Shown: piece by piece, positions 58,083 to 64,000 of the stretch
Layout of the letters: every line of letters begins with the position of its first letter
How positions within the stretch are numbered: position 1 is the first letter of the stretch
From: Viola odorata
Taxonomy: Eukaryota; Streptophyta; Magnoliopsida; Malpighiales; Violaceae
Direction: 5' to 3'
Length of the DNA stretch: 64,000 nucleotides
Assembly (NCBI GenBank): GCA_963691705.1
Contig: OY829542.1
Coordinates: forward strand, 53,423,002 to 53,487,001
The notes under the pieces: generated by a model
The model's database searches: none
The model's input: only the letters and a program-made list of their open reading frames with translations
What the model was told of the DNA's origin: nothing
Program-made: the position numbers and the translations under genes

Positions 58083-60473
58083 GTTAGGGTATCTACTTTT
58101 AGCCTATTTTTTTCGGGTAATAAACTCACTTGGAAAGTATATAGTGGAAGATTGTTTTTTTCTTCCTTGGTAATTGTGGAAGACTTGTTATTTAACAAAA
58201 ACGATAAAATTTACTCCTGCATTTGTACCACAAGTTAAAATAAATTACTATATTTATAATTGAGTCAAACCTCTAGGGTGTTTAATATATCTTGTAATGG
58301 TCAAACCTCTATGAACCACTAACTCACCGATCGTTGTCCCTTCTTCTGCGTAGCAACTATTCAGGATTTCACTTGTTCGACGTTCACTTGTTACTAAGGA
58401 CTGACTGGCATCTGCATTACTCCGAGATCTGACTCCGAAATAATGTAATTACTAGTCATTCAGGACATTTGGAATAGTTTTTGGGTCAAATGAAATTATT
58501 AATATTGTCTACTCTCTTTTTTTTACTTTTAATTTTACAAGTTTTGTATAACAAATACTCCCTCCGAACTTTATTAACTATCAATTTTTACTCTTTATAA
58601 AAAAAAGTGAAAATTAATAAAGTTCGGAAAAAGTATGATTTTACAAACTTGCTACAATATTAACAATTTCCCAATTAATTTAACAAATGTGATTTTTCTT
58701 AGTAGAACAAATGATAAATAAAGCTATGTAGTAATATGATTGATTCGATTTCGATACGTTTATTTTTTTATTTGTTTGTACAAGATCGAGCTTACTCACA
58801 TCAAATCACCACTTGGGACATGCCTTTGGACAACATGACATGGGACTGGATCCACGTATCATTTATATGAAACTAGCTAGAAGCTTGTGCCAACTGCTTG
58901 ACCAAGACTCGTTGGTAGAATTTTCAAGGGAAGAAAATATCAAAAGTTTAAATGCTTCCAGTAGAATTGATGTTAAATTGATAAAAAAATTATTCACTTT
59001 CAATTTCAATTTTAATTACAATTTTAAAAATAAAAATTATATTAAAAAAGTTTTTTTTTTTTTAATTCGAAATTATATTATGCCCCGAACGAGCAAATAC
59101 TAGTGTAGAATTAGAAGCATAAACAGAAGAAGGAGAATTTTTTTTTAAAGAATTAGACCTCGACATTTGTAGCTTGTAATGTAACGTAGTCACTTCATGC
59201 CTGCTCATAATCTGCCAAGTAACTACCAAGCGTTCACTTGCATTGCACATCGGTTGATTGTATGGTTAAATGCACAATTGCACATTGCACATTGCACATT
59301 GATGATTGAACATTGCACTAGACAACCAATCACTATTCATAGCCCTCTCAGGGAAGGAGATGGTGATGGTGATGGTGATGGTGCCGGTGATGGTAAAAGA
59401 GATAGATAGATGGCCCAATAGTAATTTCCCACCGTGAAATTCGCGCTACCCCTATCCATTTTTTTCACGAGAAAATAACTTTTCATCATTCATTCTATCG
59501 CACACGTCATAGCTATAAGGTTTCATAGCTATGAATATGATATTGATTTTGATGATACAATTGAGTCCTTGTGTTCAATTTGGTATAATATTATCTTCAG
59601 GATTTTTTTTTAATCAGCAGAAAGATATATTGAATTAAATTGTCATGAAGAACATGACTGAAGTTTACAAGACACCGCTTCAGAAGCAGTGCAACAAACG
59701 CTCTCAAAAATAAACGAAGCCCCAAAGAAAGGGCAAAGGACTGACTCCCTATTGGACCTGACTCCTCAACAACCTACATCTGAGAAACACCGAGCTTGGA
59801 TTCACCGATTGAGTAACCATGCCGGGGATTGAAGAACATCGGACATACTGTAGGCGAACCCATTGTCCTTACTTTTCAACCACCAATGCATTATCTTCAG
59901 GATTGAATAAGCTTTTAGGAGAAATAAGATTGTAGATAATAAAAACTCAAATATATATTTTATTTATTTAAATTTTATTATGTACGTAGGAAATATTTAT
60001 CATTTCGTACTTTTCCACATAAAATATTAATATGTGTTAATTTATAATTTATAGGACAATAAATATTTAAAGTTTAACCTTTTTATATAAAATTATAGTG
60101 AAATATAAGTCAATCATTGGCACGTGTTTATCCAAAAAAAAATCATACAACGTGTCAAATTTTTATATCTATTACTATCGGTGATACTTGATATAGTCTC
60201 AGGCGATGACTTTAAAAATGATTGAAAAGAGAAATTTAAATTTTGGTTCAAGTTCCTTCTCTCTTTACTGGTTTAATAATATTTTTGTCTGCATGCTACA
60301 TTTTTTTTTAATTCGGTTTATATGGTCAAATTATAACTAATTTGGTTCTTATAATGCAATTTTTTTGTTAATTTGGTCTCTGCGTAGATTTCTACCGACT
60401 GAGAGTGATGACGTGTCGATTCCTGCAGATGTGGCATGCCAAAGAGGTGTTTTAAAAAACAAATAAATATATA

Positions 60474-60521
<48 letters not shown>

Positions 60522-60600
60522 ATTTTTAAAAAAAAATTGGAACTTACAAAAAAGGAAAAATCTAAAATATAATATAAATTTACCCAAAAAATATTAAAAA
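58083..60600. repeat. Duplicated module, copy R3, carrying a LINE fragment
   Basis: 58083-59604 matches 42583-44105, and 59890-60600 matches 44092-44770, with a 5'-truncated LINE between them. Joins copy R4 at an A-run shared by both parents (AATATTAAAAA). Includes a TA tract at about 60464-60518. Confidence 0.85.
59605..59889 (-). mobile_element. 5'-truncated LINE 3' end, same family as 45899-51432
   Basis: Starts with a T-run (poly-A on the minus strand) and is flanked by ATTATCTTCAGGATT at 59590-59604 and 59890-59904, a perfect 15-bp target duplication. The minus strand reads HWWLKSKDNGFAYSMSDVLQ then SPAWLLNR and a stop, parallel to the ORF2 end HWWLKSKDHSFAFSLADMMQ then TPAWLFSSQ. About 285 bp. 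Confidence 0.9.
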
Positions 60601-63258
60601 AGTTATTCACTTTCAATTTCAATTTCAATTTTAAAAATAAAAATTATATTAAAAAAGTTATTTTTTTTAAATTCAAAATTATATTATGCCCCGAAAGAGC
60701 AAATACTAGTGTAGAATTAGAAGCATAAACAGATTTTTTTTTATTTTTAAAAGAGTTAGGTTTTGACATTTGTAGCTTGTAATGTAATGTAGTCACTTCA
60801 TGCCTGCTAATAATCTGCCAAGTAACTACCAAGCGGTCACTTGCATTGCACATCGGTTGATTGTATGGTTAAATGCACAATTGCACATTGCACATTGCAC
60901 ATTGATGATTGAACATTGCACTCGACAACCAATCACTATTCATAGCCCTATCAGGGAGGGCGATGGCGATGGTGATGGTGATGGTGAACGAGATACATAA
61001 ATGGCCCAATAGTAATTTCCCACTGTGAAATTCGCGCTACCCCTATCCCTTTCTATAACGAGAAAATAACTTTTCATCATTCATTCTATCGCACACTGTC
61101 ATAGCTATAAGGTTTCATAACTATGAATATGATTTTGATTTTGATGATATAATTGAGTCTTTGTGTTCAATTTGGTATAATATTATCTTCAGGATTGAAT
61201 AAATTTTAGGAGAAATAAGATTGAAGATAATAAAAACTCAAATATATATATTTTAATTTTTAAAATTTTATTATGTACGTAGGAAATATTTATCATTTTG
61301 TACTTTTCCACATAAAATATTAATATGTGTTAATTTTTAATTTATATGACAATAAATATTTAAAGTTGAACCTTTTTATATAAAGTTATAGTGAAATATA
61401 AGACAGTCATGTCACGTGTTTATCTAAAAAAAAAATCATACTTCGTGTCAAATTTTTATATCTATTACTATCGGTGATATTTGATATATTCTCAAGCAAA
61501 GACATTAAAAATGATTGAAAAAAGAAATTTAAATTTTGGTTTAAGTTCCTTCTCTCTTTACTGGTTTAATAATATTTTTGTCTGTATGCTACATTTTTTT
61601 TTTATTCGGTTTTTATGGTCAAATTGTAACTAATTTGGTCCTTATAATGCAATTTTTTTGTTAATTTGGTCTTTGCGTAGATTTCTACCGACTGAGAGTG
61701 ATGACGTGTCGATTTCTGCAGATGTAGCATGCCAAAGAGGTGTTTTAAAAAAAAAAAATATATATATATATATATACCATTTTTTTATTTTTGGAACTTA
61801 CAAAAAGGAAAAATCTAAAATATAATATAAATTTAATTAAAAACGAAAAATATTAAAAAATAAAAAATAAAAAATAAACCAAAAAACGAAAGTAAATCTA
61901 AATTTTAATATTTTAAATAATTCTACAACATAAATAAAATAAATTATATATATACCTATTTTGCATGAATAATACCTAGCATATATATTTTGTATGTTAT
62001 TTTTTCAAGTGTTGGTGTTTATCTTTTAAAAGATTGCAAAAGTTTTAGGGTGGTCTTTTCATGCAAAAAGAAAAAAAAAGTTAAAGAGGTGAATATTTAA
62101 GGACTAAACTAGTTTTATAAAATAATATTTAATTACGAAATAACATATAAAAATTCTGAAGGGCATAATATGAGCTTGCATGAGTTTTTTTTTTAAAATA
62201 ATAATAATAGTACACTTTTATGAGAGATATCATCCTTTTTAATGCATCTAGTGTTGACATGTGTAATTATAATATTTAAATAAAAAGGAAAGTTATAAAA
62301 AAACTACTATCCAACACTACTCATCTTCATTTGCATTTAAATTTTTATTATAAATAATTATTAATATCATTAGTCTCACAATTATTACAATTAATTTTTC
62401 CATATTTCATACATACATTACTAAAAAAATACACTTAACGTTTTAATGAATAAAAAATTTGATAAAAAAACTCCTATATTATTATTATTATAATTATTTA
62501 TATTCAATTGAAATTATAATATATATATATATATATAAATATTTAATAAATTGAGAATCATAATATATTGTATTATAATAATAATATATTTTTATGTTAA
62601 AATTTAATTAATAATATACCCGTGCAATGCGCGAGCACAAAACTAGTTCAACTAGTAAACATAAAAGATAAAATAAACAACTACAAACGGTTGCCATACA
62701 ACTTAATTTTTTCAATAAATGGTACAATTATATTCTTGGATGGACCGGTAATTTCAATGTTTACCACAGCAACGAGGAGGTCCGGGGTACTTTGGATATG
62801 GATATGGATTAAATGGTGTTCGTGGCTCATATGATGGAGGAGCTGTTTGAAGAATCTTCCTTCCTGCACCACAATCACAATTAATAATTATTAATAATTA
62901 TAATAACATTAGGGGAAAACTATTTTAGAGTCCTTAAAATTTAGTAAATTATACACTTTCATTTTTAAATTTTTTTACTTCCAAATTGAGTCCCGAATAT
63001 TTATGGAGTAAGGTTTCTAGCATTAATGGGAGAAAGAAAGAGGACAATAACCTAATGATCAAAAAATGAAAATACATCATTATTTGGGGGATTCTAGACA
63101 TTATAATTACTTACAATCTAATGCATCAACATATACTGAGTATAATTTAAATAGAAAACTTGAGGAATTAAAGTTAGGAGTCAAAAACTTAAGATGAAAA
63201 TGTATAATTCAATAAATCTTAACCACCCTAAAATATTTCTCCCTATTAATAATAATAA
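60601..63258. repeat. Duplicated module, copy R4, with empty LINE site
   Basis: 60601-62880 matches 43486-45860 and 62881-63258 matches 51433-51793, without the LINE. A possible Helitron-type end lies at 62618-62646 (CCGTGCAATGCGCGAGCACA then AAACTAG). It contains the terminal-exon paralogue at 62754-62863. Confidence 0.87.
62754..62863 (-). pseudogene. Putative terminal exon of a Pro/Tyr-rich, Cys-Cys-ended protein (copy 2)
   Basis: After the acceptor GTGGTGCAG the frame reads RKILQTAPPSYEPRTPF, NPYPYPKYPGPPRCCGKH and stops: 110 bp, the same length as copy 1. The first six codons and the last two dozen are conserved, while the middle differs at most positions yet stays in frame. No upstream exon seen in the 500 bp available before the retrotransposon at 63406. 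Confidence 0.45.
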
Positions 63259-63405
63259 TGATAATAAAAGCAGCAGTATAGCAGCAACAACAGATCAATC
63301 AACTCAAGTCTTTCAAAATTTCATTAGACTGCTCCTCGTTTTTGCTTGTTTTTATTATTATTAATTAATTTATTAGTAGCACTACTAGTATTTCATTTGC
63401 CCGAG
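63259..63405. other. Short unique spacer before a truncated retrotransposon copy
   Basis: AT-rich with CAGCAGTATAGCAGCAACAA at about 63271. Nothing recognised. Confidence 0.4.
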
Positions 63406-64000
63406 CCTTCCCAATATCGATGGTTCTAATTCTGCAAGGGACCGTAAACATGCCTTGATCCTTGCACTTGGGCGGGATCTTGCGCTGGATATGGGCGGTC
63501 AAGTTAGCCCCCACACTTATCCTATTTACTTCGGTGAATTTGTTTTTGTTGGTGCAAAGCTGCTTGAGGAACTTTGCATATCGAGGTATGTTTTTGATGG
63601 CCTTGAGGAGGGGAATATTGATAATGACCTTGCTGAAAGTCTCAAAGATGTCCCTATCTTCTTCCTCTTTCTTCTTTTTGAGCAAACGCTGAGGAAAGGG
63701 GGGCTCGAGTACCTTGGTAATTGCTTACATTGCATTTCATCATGTTTTATTGTCCATTTACTTGTTGTTTTGGGCAGTAAATCTACTGATGTATCTTTAT
63801 ATTTCCCATATCTTAGCAGTTCTGGTCTGGAGGCAAAATATTGAAGAATCTGATTTTTGGAGTGCTGGAGCTGTTTACCTGAGTCTAGGCCGGGATCTTG
63901 GCCTAGACGTTTTCTCATCCGAAGCAGCGCGCTCTTGACGATCGTCTTGGCTAAGACTCCGGCCAAGACTGATTCGCGAGAGAGGAATCTTGAGCAGCAG
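63406..64000 (-). mobile_element. Second copy of the element B protease region with element C inserted at the same site
   Basis: 63406-63716 matches 20084-20394 (minus-strand protease/gag linker KKKKEEEDRDIFETFSKVII, IPPKCKDQGMF), then GTAAT (63717-63721) and an element C LTR from 63722, cut by the window end after 279 bp. The B/C junction and target site are identical to those at 20395-20400. Only a handful of substitutions separate the two by eye. The left border at 63406 falls mid-gene with no LTR. Confidence 0.9.

Noticed and set aside
58083..62880. CRISPR-like or satellite array
   Set aside because: Units are long, unequal and eukaryotic, and no regular short repeat-spacer pattern exists.

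Overview
This is a plant nuclear window, probably from a eudicot. The grounds are spliced genes with GT-AG introns, a plant-type malectin/LRR receptor kinase, Athila-type Ty3/gypsy LTR retrotransposons, an L1-clade LINE, Stowaway and Mutator-like MITEs, and AT-rich intergenic DNA. Only two host protein genes look real: the 5' half of a PRMT7-type arginine methyltransferase (135-3206, minus strand, running off the left edge) and one LRR receptor kinase whose 13 exons I could join in frame to 888 codons (35920-42354, minus). Around them are a receptor-kinase pseudogene (31988-34884), a duplicated terminal exon of an unidentified metal-protein-like gene (45706-45815 and 62754-62863) and a short F-box/LRR-like fragment (52133-52276).

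Layout. 1-3206: PRMT7, with a foldback repeat cluster in intron 1. About 3226-30221: a three-level nest of LTR retrotransposons. Element A (plus strand, 5' truncated, pol core deleted) starts within about 20 bp of the first PRMT7 ATG and ends with its 3' LTR at 28884-30221. Element B (Athila-like, minus strand, LTRs 12405-14306 and 26621-28538, TSD GCCAT) sits in A's 3' non-coding region. Element C (plus strand, non-autonomous, two 1308-bp LTRs, tRNA-Asp-type primer site, TSD GTAAT) sits inside B's gag. 30222-31960: MITE relics, including one with a perfect 9-bp TSD. 31961-42354: tandem receptor-kinase pair, one intact and one dead. 42583-63258: a locally duplicated AT-rich module (four partial copies), split by a nearly intact LINE (45899-51432) and an unrelated AT-rich block with two more MITEs. 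63406-64000: a second copy of the B/C junction, cut by the window edge.

The most unusual signal is at the level of short sequence words. Each LTR family carries its own short, near-palindromic GC-rich word dispersed through LTR, non-coding and coding DNA. In element C the word (core TTGGCCAAG) recurs in at least twelve clusters, always as doublets or triplets with an exact 12-bp period, and in different reading frames inside the ORF, so the DNA or RNA appears to be what is preserved. Element B has a different word (about TCGGGACCTTGAATG / TCGGGGTCCCGAATG). A third LTR-like segment carries TCAAGGCCTTGGGATG. Element A has a GC-rich array of CACGTG-like sites at 7922-8350. Family-specific dispersed motifs of this kind are known from the VANC anti-silencing systems of Arabidopsis VANDAL DNA transposons; a comparable cis-element system in Athila-type LTR elements is my inference, not something shown here.

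All comparisons were done by eye. LTR ends, TSDs and exon joins are read directly from the bases. Family names rest on recognised protein motifs. Divergence counts are hand counts.
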